Notes: generated by a model not told the origin, from the sequence alone. A DNA stretch of 10,144 nt from Acidobacteriaceae bacterium (GCA_027311125.1 DAICZO010000353.1:1-10144); one strand, 5' to 3'; shown: positions 1-7,893, counted from the first letter of the stretch. Program-made: numbers and translations.

Positions 1-749
1 GTATTAAAGGTTGCAGTGGTTAAGACGATATCGACGATCAGCGCGCCTTGTTGACGCCGTTGGATGTGCATCGGGACAGCTACGCCAGCAATAGTCTGAT
101 AATTGGAGAAGTCGACCTCTACCCGCAGATTTGTATTCTGGTCGTCGTCAGGATGAACATTGAAGGTGAATGCAACCGGCAAGAACGTGCCTGAGTCGAG
201 ATAGTAGTCAACCTTGCTCAGGTCCGATTGACTGGCGTCCGAGAGTTGCTCCGGTGGAACAATCGTGGACTGGAGATGGTCAACCATAACCCCGTTACGA
301 TCTTCCTGTCCGACATAAGAGAATGCTACGTTCGCACTTCCAGCTAAAAAGCTTAGTGCAGGAAAGAACCACACAGGATCGGTGAGGCAATTATGCGAGG
401 ACACCTCGCCCGATACATTCTTCGGAGTAATCCACCACCCAAGAGGCACACCTGTGGACGCATCTCTGATCTCAGTTCGCATTCCGCTCGGCAGGACTAG
501 ATCAATACGGCTTGCTCCCTGGGCACGAGCTTTCAGGCTTGCCGAACCAGTATCACTCCCATTCCAGATCACACTACCAGCGAGCGTAACGTCCTTGACA
601 GGATTACCACCCGTTAGGGCGAGCATGGATCGTTCTACAACACTAACTGCTTGCGGGCTGCTCGCGTATGAACCTTGCGCTGCTGCGATATTCGACAAAA
701 CAACCACTGCAAGGACGAACGCATTCAAATGAGTACTGTTGGTGAACAT
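1..749 (-). CDS. Exported protein of unknown function (partial, runs off left edge)
   Basis: Reading the minus strand from the ATG at 749-747 gives an uninterrupted frame of about 249 codons that continues past position 1, so the C-terminus is missing. The sequence GGAGAT (761-756) lies 6 bases before this ATG and fits a ribosome binding site. The N-terminus has a short polar stretch, a hydrophobic core (AFVLAVVVLSNIAAA) and a likely signal peptidase I site after AAA, so export is expected. No lipobox cysteine is seen. The mature part is rich in beta-type sequence, with motifs such as LALTGG, DPVWFFPAL and VDYYLDSGTFLP. The alternation resembles LolA-like or outer-membrane carrier folds, but this is only an impression. 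From memory it resembles hypothetical exported proteins of Terriglobia. It is divergent from the CRISPR operon and probably unrelated to it. No biochemical function can be assigned. Confidence 0.8.
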   Translation of the reverse strand, partial: MFTNSTHLNAFVLAVVVLSNIAAAQGSYASSPQAVSVVERSMLALTGGNPVKDVTLAGSVIWNGSDTGSASLKARAQGASRIDLVLPSGMRTEIRDASTGVPLGWWITPKNVSGEVSSHNCLTDPVWFFPALSFLAGSANVAFSYVGQEDRNGVMVDHLQSTIVPPEQLSDASQSDLSKVDYYLDSGTFLPVAFTFNVHPDDDQNTNLRVEVDFSNYQTIAGVAVPMHIQRRQQGALIVDIVLTTATFN

Positions 750-1097
750 GGCGGTATCTCCATCAATCCGTTGAAATCCTCTTACTAATAGCTGCTCTTT
801 GTTTTGCTGTACCAAGTCCAAGCGAGAAAAAGTAACGATGGCGGCGTGTATTGAATCTTTGACAAAGTGCTTTCGCAGTCTGGATAACTCGCACGAAGCT
901 ACGGACACACAGCTTGAGCGTCAACGGTACGAAAGTCTATATATCAACGTAACCCCAAGCACTTACTCAATAGTTAACGGGATAACAACCTAACCTCGTC
1001 TCTGAATCCGAGGCATTGGTCACAATTTCTGAAACCCGTTCCAGCCACAGGTAGAAAACGCCTAGCTGCCCACCCACAGGAACCTTACTGTCCAACA
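750..1097. other. Intergenic region without a supported gene
   Basis: This stretch separates the minus-strand exported protein from the broken RHS gene. It should hold the promoter of the minus-strand gene. A weak match (TTGGTA, then TATTAG 19 bases later on the minus strand, within about 785-815) is visible but too poor to call. A 64-codon plus-strand frame (799-993) starts at TTG, has no good ribosome binding site and has no family-like features. I see no terminator hairpin, tRNA, IS end or repeat here. Confidence 0.6.
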
Positions 1098-1930
1098 GTT
1101 GGGCTCAATACAACGCGAACTCAGCTTACTGGCACTCCTAAGTTGGCGGCGAATCCTGCAAATACCTACGATGCGTCCGGCAATCCCTCTCAGGATGGGG
1201 TATACCAGTATCTGTACAATGCGGAGGGACGCATCTGTGCAACCTACTGACCTGGCGGCATGACCGGCTACCATACAACGCGGAGGGCGAACGGGTGGCC
1301 AAAGGCAGCCTCGGCGCCTGGAGCTGCGACCTCGACAGCAACGGCTTCCGCGAAACCGCGGGCTACGTTCTTGGTCCCAACGGCGAGCAGATCACCGAGG
1401 TCGACGGCCAGGGCGCCTGGGTCCACACCAACGTCTACGCCGCCGGCCAACTGATCGCCACCTATGCCAACGACACCCAGGGAGTCCACCTCCACCTCAA
1501 CGACTGGCTCCGCACCCGCAGAATGACCCTCGCCTACAACGGACAACCCCAACTCAGTTGCGCCAGCCTCCCCTTCGGAGATCAACTAGCCTGCACCGGG
1601 ACTGCCACCGACCCCACAGAGCAGCACTTCAGCGGCAAAGAAAGAGACACAGAATCAGGGCTGGACTACTTCGGGGCCAGGTATATGAGCAGCAACATGG
1701 GCCGGTTCTCAAGCCCTGACCCGAGCGGCATCGATTACGCAGACTTTAGCAATCCGCAGACCCTCAACTTGTATTCGTATGTCGTCAATAACCCGCTCCG
1801 CTATGTCGACCCGACCGGGCTTGTCCTCTGCGACTATGGCTCCAGCGATCAGGGCGGGAACGATTACGAAGACGCCGACAACAACAAGGAATGCACCAGC
1901 AACGGCGGTTCTGTCGTGAACGTTCATTAG
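1098..1930 (+). pseudogene. RHS-repeat core protein, C-terminal fragment, inactivated
   Basis: RHS proteins are very large secreted or surface polymorphic-toxin shells, and this is the end of one. Recognisable blocks are NTYDASGN and YLYNAEGR in the first frame (1098-1247), then YNAEGERVAKG, GKERDTESGLDYFGARY (from 1634), LNLYSYVVNNPL and YVDPTG in the second frame. A TGA at 1248-1250 interrupts the sequence where a serine codon is likely (TCA to TGA). One base is then missing near 1272-1273, in TAC-CA-TAC where a leucine codon is expected, which moves the frame by one. A TAG at 1928-1930 ends the second frame. RHS-like sequence (SVTVNANGSGDI) continues in frame beyond it, and the next stop is at 2069-2071. 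No start codon or upstream body is present. The tail after the DPTG block is short and shows no recognisable toxin domain. Loss of function is clear; how far decay extends upstream is not. Confidence 0.85.
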
Positions 1931-1962
1931 AGCGTCACAGTCAATGCGAATGGCAGCGGTGA

Positions 1963-2220
1963 TATCGGTACAATCGCATCTTCATCAACGGGTATGCTAA
2001 GCCAGAGCGCATGTCCTTCAATCGTCCCGATCTTTACCTCGCCTCGGCAGTTCCAGGCAGCTTCGCTCTGACCTCGCACGACGGAATACTTTCCGTGCTG
2101 TGGCGAGATTATGAAGCTTTGACTGGCATGATCTTCGGTGTAATACCATCTGTGGAAGAGGTCAACGCTGCGATTGTGGCATTGGAGCAGGACCGCAACG
2201 AAGGGAGTCGTCCCGTATGA
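1963..2220 (+). pseudogene. Short ORF, possible C-terminal remnant of an AbiEii-like nucleotidyltransferase
   Basis: The frame is open from just after a TGA at 1960-1962 to the TGA at 2218-2220. The first ATG is at 2011, which would give 69 residues, but only a weak ribosome binding site precedes it. In-frame codons upstream of that ATG also read sensibly (RIFINGYAKPER), which suggests a truncated larger gene rather than a true start. The block RDYEALTGMIFGVIPSVEEV followed by ALEQDRN resembles the C-terminal end of AbiEii/DUF1814 nucleotidyltransferases (pattern DYxxMxxMIFGxxPxFxxV...LE..xN). This is from memory and tentative. The catalytic nucleotidyltransferase part is absent. The stop overlaps the cas3 start as ATGA, so any ribosome translating it would be coupled to cas3. 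The alternative is a genuine small gene of the cas operon. Confidence 0.4.
2119..2146 (+). promoter_or_regulatory. Candidate sigma70-type promoter for the cas operon
   Basis: TTGACT (2119-2124) lies 16 bases before TAATAC (2141-2146), about 70 bases upstream of the cas3 ATG and inside the short upstream frame. The -35 box matches 5 of 6 consensus bases, but the -10 matches only 3 of 6, so the call is weak. A second, weaker candidate -10 (TACAAT, 1969-1974) has no good -35 partner. No operator palindrome was recognised. Confidence 0.25.
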
Positions 2221-4493
2221 ACGCTTACGCGCACACCCGTGAAGGTTTACCTCCTGCCTCATGGGAGCCTCTCTCCGTTCATCTAGATAAAGTATCGCAA
2301 TTGTGTGCGAACTTTGCGGGTTCCTTTGAGGCACGACTCTGGGGAGATATTCTGGGGCGATGTCACGATTTAGGTAAACTCTCCGACGCCTTTCAGGACT
2401 ACCTCCATGAGGCCGGACTCAGGTCAGTTGATGCAGGGGCGGAGGAGGACTCCCACACCGATACATCTGGGAGACGTGTGGACCACTCTACGTTTGGAGC
2501 ACGATTTGCCGCGACGAGTGCGGGCGGAATCTTCGGGCAGATACTTGCATTCTGCATCGCGGGCCATCATACGGGGCTTCCCGACGAGACATCTACTAAC
2601 GACGTGGGCGGACGCAACACATTGCGTTACAAGTTGGACGCGACAAAATATCCCATTGCCCATGTCAGTCCGCCTGCGATGCAACTCCCAAACCTCGTAC
2701 TGCCTTTCAATCTGAACGGTAGTGCAGATGCTCCGTTTCAACTAGCGTTCTTCATCCGGATGCTATTTTCCTGCCTGGTAGATGCCGACCGCACCTGCAC
2801 AGAGGAATTCTGCGACCACAATCGGGCCGAAGAGCGAAGCGGTTTCAGCTCAGCTTCGGGCAGACCTACTCTGAATGCACTCAAGGCCGAGTTGGACCGC
2901 AACCTCCATGAAATGCAAGCACAGGCACCGCTCACCGAGGTCAATCGTCAGCGAACAAACATACTCAACCACTGTCGGGAGGCGGCCAATCTACCGCCGG
3001 GGTTCTTCTCACTCAATGTTCCCACGGGAGGCGGCAAGACCCTTTCATCGCTGGCCTTTGCGTTGGACCACGCCCTCAGGAACAGTCATAACCTTCGACG
3101 CGTCGTGATGGCTATTCCCTATACCAGTATCATCGAACAGACCGCCGATGCCTATCGTAGGGCGCTCGGGCCGCTGGCTGAAACTTCATTGGTCGAGCAT
3201 CACACGAATCTGCAACCCAGACACGATACGCGCTCCAACCAGTTCGGCGTTGAAAACTGGGATGCACCGCTGATCGTCACGACCAATGTGCAGTTACTGG
3301 AGAGCCTGTTTGCGTACCGAACAACTCCATGCCGCAAGCTGCATAACCTAGCACGCAGTGTGATCATATTCGACGAAGCACAGACGATCCCGGTTGAGTT
3401 ATTGAAGCCGACTCTCGCCGCCTTGAAGGAATTGGTACGGAACTACGGATGTTCTATCGTGCTCTGCACCGCAACACAGCCTGCCCTGGAGCAGCGCAGC
3501 GACTTTGCGCTAGGCCTTGAAAATGTTCGCCCAATCATTCCCGACGCTGCGCCGCTGTTTCAGGCGTTACGGCGTGTGGAAGTTCAAAAGCTGGGGATGA
3601 AGACAGATGAAGAATTGGCAAAGCTGCTTGTGCGGGAACCGAGCACTTTGTGCATTGTGAACACGAAAAAACATGCCTCGCGGCTGTATGACAAGTTAGT
3701 CGAACGCTCCGAGGCTGGGGACTGCTTTCACCTGAGCACTTGGATGTGCGGGGAGCACCGGCGAGCTGCGTTGGTGGAAATTCGAAAGCGCCTTCAGGAG
3801 GGCAGGCCGTGCAGTGTAGTGAGCACACAACTCGTTGAGGCAGGCGTCGATCTCGATTTTCCAACGGTGTTCCGTGCTGAAGCCGGTTTTGACTCCATCG
3901 CTCAGGCTGCAGGCCGCTGCAACCGTGAAGGAAAGCTGCCGATGGGATTCACTTATTTGTTTGAAGCTGAAGAAAGGCCGCCAGTGGGAGTCTTGCGCTC
4001 CGCTGCTGACACCGCTAAGGAACTGGCCTCTCTATATCCCGACCCGCTCGACCCGCTAGCAGTCGAAGCCTACTTCAAGCTTTTCTACTGGACAAAGAAG
4101 TCTGATTGGGACAAGCACGGCGTAATAAAGACGATGGATATCGACCGTCAACGTGTCCGATTGCTGTTCCAGTTCCGTGAAATGGCAGCCAGGTTTAAGA
4201 TCATCAGTGACGAGCAGTTGCCGGTCTTGGTTCCTTATAGCAAAGACCCAAAGATGGATAATCCTGTCTGGGATAAGCTGGCCACAAATAAAGTTCCCTT
4301 TCTTCCGCAACGTCAATTGCAGCCCTATCTGGTCTCGGTAAGAAAGAACGCGGTGCTGCAGATGCTAGTTCGTGGATTTGTGGAAGAACACGAATCAGGC
4401 GTATGGATTCTTCGCAATCGTTCGTTGTACAGCAGAGAAAAAGGATTGAACCCGGAAGCGACAACGTTGGATGCGTCGCTTTGGGGTATCTAG
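2217..4493 (+). CDS. cas3: CRISPR-associated helicase/nuclease Cas3 (type I-C, HD domain at N-terminus)
   Basis: Cas3 is recruited by Cascade after target recognition, then nicks and processively degrades the DNA using ATP. The protein has 758 residues, normal for type I-C. The HD nuclease domain (about residues 1-230) shows AHTREG (H6), H22, the CHDLGK motif (H50-D51, K54), DHS (89-91) and GHH (H117-H118), all expected metal ligands. The SF2 helicase part follows: Walker A PTGGGKT (269-275, K274), the Walker B box as DEAQ (386-389), motif III TAT (418-420), then QLVEAGVDLDFP and the arginine-finger motif QAAGRCNREG (563-572). DEAQ instead of DEAH is, from memory, common in type I-C Cas3. The start is fixed by family-like residues from position 4 and by the ATGA overlap with the preceding frame. 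Its TAG stop overlaps the cas5c ribosome binding site. No damage is seen. Confidence 0.97.
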   Translation: MNAYAHTREGLPPASWEPLSVHLDKVSQLCANFAGSFEARLWGDILGRCHDLGKLSDAFQDYLHEAGLRSVDAGAEEDSHTDTSGRRVDHSTFGARFAATSAGGIFGQILAFCIAGHHTGLPDETSTNDVGGRNTLRYKLDATKYPIAHVSPPAMQLPNLVLPFNLNGSADAPFQLAFFIRMLFSCLVDADRTCTEEFCDHNRAEERSGFSSASGRPTLNALKAELDRNLHEMQAQAPLTEVNRQRTNILNHCREAANLPPGFFSLNVPTGGGKTLSSLAFALDHALRNSHNLRRVVMAIPYTSIIEQTADAYRRALGPLAETSLVEHHTNLQPRHDTRSNQFGVENWDAPLIVTTNVQLLESLFAYRTTPCRKLHNLARSVIIFDEAQTIPVELLKPTLAALKELVRNYGCSIVLCTATQPALEQRSDFALGLENVRPIIPDAAPLFQALRRVEVQKLGMKTDEELAKLLVREPSTLCIVNTKKHASRLYDKLVERSEAGDCFHLSTWMCGEHRRAALVEIRKRLQEGRPCSVVSTQLVEAGVDLDFPTVFRAEAGFDSIAQAAGRCNREGKLPMGFTYLFEAEERPPVGVLRSAADTAKELASLYPDPLDPLAVEAYFKLFYWTKKSDWDKHGVIKTMDIDRQRVRLLFQFREMAARFKIISDEQLPVLVPYSKDPKMDNPVWDKLATNKVPFLPQRQLQPYLVSVRKNAVLQMLVRGFVEEHESGVWILRNRSLYSREKGLNPEATTLDASLWGI

Positions 4494-4505
4494 GAGACAT
4501 CCGTG
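4492..4505 (+). promoter_or_regulatory. Ribosome binding site that fixes the GTG start of cas5c
   Basis: AGGAG (4492-4496) overlaps the cas3 TAG stop (4491-4493) and is followed after 6 bases by GTG (4503-4505). No ATG lies nearby in the frame, so cas5c starts at GTG and is probably translationally coupled to cas3. Confidence 0.75.
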
Positions 4506-5174
4506 GCGTTCGGCATCAAGCTGCACTGTTGGGGTGAGTGGGCCTGCTTCACACGACCAGAGATGAAGGTCGAGCGCGTCAGCTATGACGTGATGACACC
4601 TTCCGCAGCACGTGGTGTGCTCGAAGCCATCTACTGGAAACCAGAGATCCGATGGCACATCAACCGAATTACAGCCCTAAAGCCGATTCAGTTTACCTCC
4701 GTCCGACGCAATGAGGTCAAAGACAAGATAGGTGCTGGCGCGCTCAAGGCCATGAAGGATGGCGTCGGCAACTTAGCCTTCTACGTTGATGATGGTGACA
4801 ACCGGCAGCAGCGTGCTACCTTGATGCTGCGCGATGTCGCCTACATCATCGAGGCACACATCGAGATTCTCAGCGGTCCAGACAACATTGCTAAACATCT
4901 CGACCAATTCACCCGTCGTGCCCGCAAAGGAAGCTGCTTTACCCGGCCCTACCTCGGTTGCCGCGAGTTTGCCGCCGACTTCGAGTTGTTGGAAGCCGAA
5001 AGCGCAATACCCACGGTCGACGCCAGCCTCGCTGGGGACCGCGACCTGGGATGGATGCTGCATGACATCGACTTCTTCAACATAAAAGACAAGCAGGCCA
5101 GGTTTTTTCATGCCATCATGCACGATGGTGTGATCGACGTAACGGCGTGTGCGGCAGTTGGCGTGGTCGCATGA
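4503..5174 (+). CDS. cas5c: Cas5c (Cas5d), crRNA-processing endonuclease and Cascade subunit
   Basis: In type I-C, Cas5c replaces Cas6. It cuts the repeat hairpin to release crRNAs and stays bound to the 5' handle as a Cascade subunit. The 223-residue length is normal. The RAMP-fold N-terminus reads IKLHCWGEWACFTRPEMKVE, followed by SYDVMTPSAARGVLEAIYW, the classic Cas5d block. The family's catalytic tyrosine, lysine and histidine (Y46, K116, H117 in the Bacillus halodurans protein) correspond by eye to Y44, K131 and H132 here, so RNA cleavage should be intact. The PYLGCREFAADF block is also typical. The start is GTG at 4503. The TGA stop (5172-5174) overlaps the cas8c ATG as ATGA. No cas6 gene is present, which agrees with this role. 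Confidence 0.96.
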   Translation: MAFGIKLHCWGEWACFTRPEMKVERVSYDVMTPSAARGVLEAIYWKPEIRWHINRITALKPIQFTSVRRNEVKDKIGAGALKAMKDGVGNLAFYVDDGDNRQQRATLMLRDVAYIIEAHIEILSGPDNIAKHLDQFTRRARKGSCFTRPYLGCREFAADFELLEAESAIPTVDASLAGDRDLGWMLHDIDFFNIKDKQARFFHAIMHDGVIDVTACAAVGVVA

Positions 5175-7000
5175 TCCTGCAACGGCTTGCAGAACACTAC
5201 GACCGCCTCGCCGCCTCCGGCGATGAAGACAAGCGGCTACCACCCAGTGGCTTCTCCAGACAGAAGGTTAGTTTCTGTGTAGTGCTTGAGGCCGATGGCA
5301 AACTCAACGCTTTCCAGTCGCTGATGGAGCAAGACGGCAAGAAGCAAATTGCGCGAAGGATGACTGTTCCTGGATTCACCAAATCTTCCGGATCAGGACA
5401 AAACCCCTGCTTCTTGTGGGACAACGCCGGTTACATCCTCGGGTACAAAGCTAACGATCAAAAGCCAGCAACTACGAGCAAACAGTTCGAATCATTTCGC
5501 GATAAACATCTGGCTTTACAGTCCTCAATGTCACATCCATATTTTGATGCTGTCTGCTTGTTCCTGAAATCTTGGAGTCGTGAAGAGGCGTTCAAGCACG
5601 AAGCGATACTCTCCGAGATCGCAACAAATAACGGCGTCTTTCGAATTGCCGGAACTCAGATATTCCTGCATGAAGTCTTTGCACCGCCCGAGGAAGATAA
5701 AGAAACGGGGAAGGGGCAGTGTCTCATTACGGGTACTCAAGGTAATCTTGCTCGGATCCACGAACCCGCCATCATGGGGCTCAGAGGTGGTAAACCATTT
5801 GGAAATAAAGTCGTTGCCCTTGATGATTCCGCATATTGCTCTTACGACAAGGACCAAAGTTATAACTCACCGGCCGAGATCGGTGTGGCGTTTCGATACG
5901 CAACCACACTGAACTATTTACTCGAGGATGACGAGAGAAGCATCACCTTGGCCGACAGCACGGTCGCCTTTTGGGCTGATCACGCAAGTCCGCTGGAAAA
6001 CTGTCTCAGCACGCTATTCGCAGACTCGCTGCCACGAGAAGACGCGCTAGTCGAAGAAGACAAAGAGCGACTGCGCCAAGCGAAGCTATTGCTCACACAA
6101 TTGCGAGACGGCACAGGGCAGGAAGTCCTCAAAGCAAGCGACGATCAGCCAACGAAGTTCTTTTTGCTGGGTCTGTCCCCTAATGCTTCACGCATCTCCA
6201 TTCGCTTTTGGGTCGAAGCCGATGCCACTGAGTTGCAGCGAAGGCTGGGTCAGCATCTGCGAGACGTTGCGCTGGTCGGTAGTCGGAACGATGAAATTCT
6301 AACTTTGTGGCGCATATGCAATGCCACAAAACGCTGGGACAAGAAGACGGAGAAATTCTTCAAGGACGACAAAGTCTCGCCAAAACTTGCTGGCGACCTG
6401 GCCCGCTCAGTCCTGACCGGCGCGGCGTATCCGCAGTCTCTGCTAGCCACCATGCTCCGCCGTATCCACAGCGACGGCGAAGTTGCGTATGCGCGTGTCG
6501 CCGCCATCAAGGCCTGCCTAATCCGTAACTCCCGCTTGCGCGGCAATCCGTTGGAGGTGTTCACCATGCTCGACCCAAACAGTACCGACCCGGCTTACTG
6601 CTGTGGTCGTGCCTTTTCTTTGCTGGAAAGAATCCAGATAGACAGTGTCAGAAAGAATAAGGATGTGGTTAACGAGGAACGCTCCAAGAAGGAACAGGAC
6701 AGAGATGACAAAGGAGGGCTAAACAGGACGATCAAAGATAGCTACTTCTCCTCGGCTAGCGTCACTCCCGGACTTGTCTTTCCTCGCCTGTTTCGGTTGA
6801 GCCAACACCACCTGGCCAAACTCGATACTGGCCACAGGATTTATCGGGAGAAGCAGCTTGGAGAAATCCTCAACAAGCTGCAAGTCTTTCCGCGCCTGCT
6901 TTCACTCGAAGATCAGGGCAAATTCGTCCTCGGTTACTTCCATCAGACCAAGGACATCTACACCAGCAAGAAAGACAAGGAAGAAGGAGTCATCCAATGA
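5171..7000 (+). CDS. cas8c: Cas8c (Csd1), large subunit of type I-C Cascade
   Basis: Cas8c recognises the PAM and helps open the target duplex. I place the start at the ATG at 5171, which overlaps the cas5c stop and gives the family-typical N-terminus MILQRLAEHYDRLA and 609 residues. A GTG at 5147 in the same frame would add 8 residues inside cas5c and is unlikely. Recognised Csd1 blocks are FLWDNAGYILGY (from residue 81), CLITGTQGNLARIHEPAIMG, LRGGKPFG (from 204), SYDKDQSYNSP (224-234) and ATTLNYLL. The C-terminal part from M466 is also the separate small subunit Cas11c (own entry). Residues about 493-514 form a strongly charged stretch longer than I expect for the family. The TGA stop overlaps the cas7c ATG. 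No frame damage is seen. Confidence 0.97.
   Translation: MILQRLAEHYDRLAASGDEDKRLPPSGFSRQKVSFCVVLEADGKLNAFQSLMEQDGKKQIARRMTVPGFTKSSGSGQNPCFLWDNAGYILGYKANDQKPATTSKQFESFRDKHLALQSSMSHPYFDAVCLFLKSWSREEAFKHEAILSEIATNNGVFRIAGTQIFLHEVFAPPEEDKETGKGQCLITGTQGNLARIHEPAIMGLRGGKPFGNKVVALDDSAYCSYDKDQSYNSPAEIGVAFRYATTLNYLLEDDERSITLADSTVAFWADHASPLENCLSTLFADSLPREDALVEEDKERLRQAKLLLTQLRDGTGQEVLKASDDQPTKFFLLGLSPNASRISIRFWVEADATELQRRLGQHLRDVALVGSRNDEILTLWRICNATKRWDKKTEKFFKDDKVSPKLAGDLARSVLTGAAYPQSLLATMLRRIHSDGEVAYARVAAIKACLIRNSRLRGNPLEVFTMLDPNSTDPAYCCGRAFSLLERIQIDSVRKNKDVVNEERSKKEQDRDDKGGLNRTIKDSYFSSASVTPGLVFPRLFRLSQHHLAKLDTGHRIYREKQLGEILNKLQVFPRLLSLEDQGKFVLGYFHQTKDIYTSKKDKEEGVIQ
6553..6568 (+). promoter_or_regulatory. 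Internal Shine-Dalgarno sequence and start codon for Cas11c
   Basis: GGAGGT (6553-6558) stands 7 bases before an in-frame ATG (6566-6568) inside cas8c. This is among the strongest ribosome binding sites in the window, and its spacing is near ideal. It precedes the segment known in type I-C systems to be made separately as Cas11c. Confidence 0.7.
6566..7000 (+). CDS. cas11c: Cas11c, Cascade small subunit from an internal start in cas8c
   Basis: Published work on type I-C showed that the small subunit is translated from an internal start within cas8c, in the same frame. Here the ATG at 6566 has a strong Shine-Dalgarno sequence and gives 144 residues beginning MLDPNSTDPAYCCGRAFSLL. This matches the helical block (typically NPAYLLGRLFA, from memory) where the small subunit starts. 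The rest is mostly helical, with the conserved SASVTPGLVFPRLFRLSQHH and a lysine-rich C-terminus. Cas11 lines the belly of Cascade and stabilises the non-target strand and R-loop. The product shares its stop with cas8c. Oddities are a charged insertion of roughly 15-20 residues near residues 28-49 and a CC pair where leucines are usual. The internal start is an inference from sequence and precedent. Confidence 0.72.
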   Translation: MLDPNSTDPAYCCGRAFSLLERIQIDSVRKNKDVVNEERSKKEQDRDDKGGLNRTIKDSYFSSASVTPGLVFPRLFRLSQHHLAKLDTGHRIYREKQLGEILNKLQVFPRLLSLEDQGKFVLGYFHQTKDIYTSKKDKEEGVIQ

Positions 7001-7881
7001 GCACACCCATCCAGAACCGCTACGACTTTGTGTACTTCTTCGACGTCACAGATGGCAACCCTAACGGCGACCCGGATGCGGGCAACCTGCCGCGCATTGA
7101 TCCGGAGACCAACCAGGGCCTCGTCACCGATGTTTGCCTGAAGCGAAAAATCAGGAACTTTGTCTCCGAGACCCATGGAGGGGTTCCGGGGCAACGCATC
7201 TACATCCGTGAGAAGGCCGTCCTCAATTCACTCCATAATGAGGCATACCTAGACAAGGGACTGAAGCCCGAGTCGAAAAAACTGCCCAAGGACGAGCAGA
7301 AGGCCAAAGAACTGACCGACTGGATGTGTAAGAATTTTTTCGACATCCGCACCTTTGGTGCTGTGATGACGACCGACGTCAACTGTGGCCAAGTGCGCGG
7401 TCCACTACAGCTAACTTTTTCGCGCAGCATCGACCCGGTCGTCTCAGCTGAGTTCGCCATTACACGCTGCGCCGTCACCAATGAGAAAGACGTGGACAAG
7501 GAGCGCACCATTGGTCGCAAGTTCAACGTTCCCTATGGTCTCTACCGCTGTCACGGATTTATCAATGCCAAGCTGGCAGAGAAGACTGGATTTACTGAAG
7601 ATGACCTCGCGCTGCTGAAGACGGCTCTCAACCAGATGTTCGAGACCGACCGCTCCGCCGCCCGTGGCCTGATGGCCCCGGTACGCTGCATCGCTTTTCG
7701 CCACAAAGATCCATGCGGCAATGCTCGCGCAGACCAGTTGTTTTCACAGGTCACGACGAAGTTACTGCCCGAGGTGAAGGAGCAAGGTCGTCCTCCGCGC
7801 TCTCGCGCAGACTATGCCATCGAGTGTCGCGGTGAACTTCCCGAAGGAGTAACGAAGGAAGAGTGGGTTCTGCCTCTATAA
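6997..7881 (+). CDS. cas7c: Cas7c (Csd2), Cascade backbone subunit
   Basis: Several Cas7c copies bind along the crRNA spacer and form the Cascade backbone. The protein has 294 residues, normal for Csd2. The N-terminal signature DFVYFFDVTDGNPNGDPDAG (residues 10-29), followed by NLPRID and TDVCLKRKIRNFV (44-56), is diagnostic. DIRTFGAV (R118-F120 region) and VRGPLQLTFSRSIDPV (from 133) are further Csd2 blocks. The C-terminal half has the expected LYRCHGFINAKLAEKTGF and FETDRSAARG segments. The ATG overlaps the cas8c stop (ATGA). AGGAG in GAAGGAGTC about 9 bases upstream is its ribosome binding site, so coupling with cas8c/cas11c is expected. No anomalies are seen. Confidence 0.98.
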   Translation: MSTPIQNRYDFVYFFDVTDGNPNGDPDAGNLPRIDPETNQGLVTDVCLKRKIRNFVSETHGGVPGQRIYIREKAVLNSLHNEAYLDKGLKPESKKLPKDEQKAKELTDWMCKNFFDIRTFGAVMTTDVNCGQVRGPLQLTFSRSIDPVVSAEFAITRCAVTNEKDVDKERTIGRKFNVPYGLYRCHGFINAKLAEKTGFTEDDLALLKTALNQMFETDRSAARGLMAPVRCIAFRHKDPCGNARADQLFSQVTTKLLPEVKEQGRPPRSRADYAIECRGELPEGVTKEEWVLPL

Positions 7882-7893
7882 CGTGATCGCGAC

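Noticed and set aside
382..732. 116-codon plus-strand frame
   Set aside because: It lies antisense to the exported protein on the minus strand, which has the signal peptide and ribosome binding site.
799..993. 64-codon plus-strand frame upstream of the RHS fragment
   Set aside because: TTG start, no good ribosome binding site, composition unlike a protein of any family I recognise; an internal ATG at 838 would leave only 51 residues.
5147..5173. Upstream GTG start for cas8c
   Set aside because: The ATG at 5171 gives the family-typical MILQ N-terminus and the ATGA overlap seen at other junctions of this operon.
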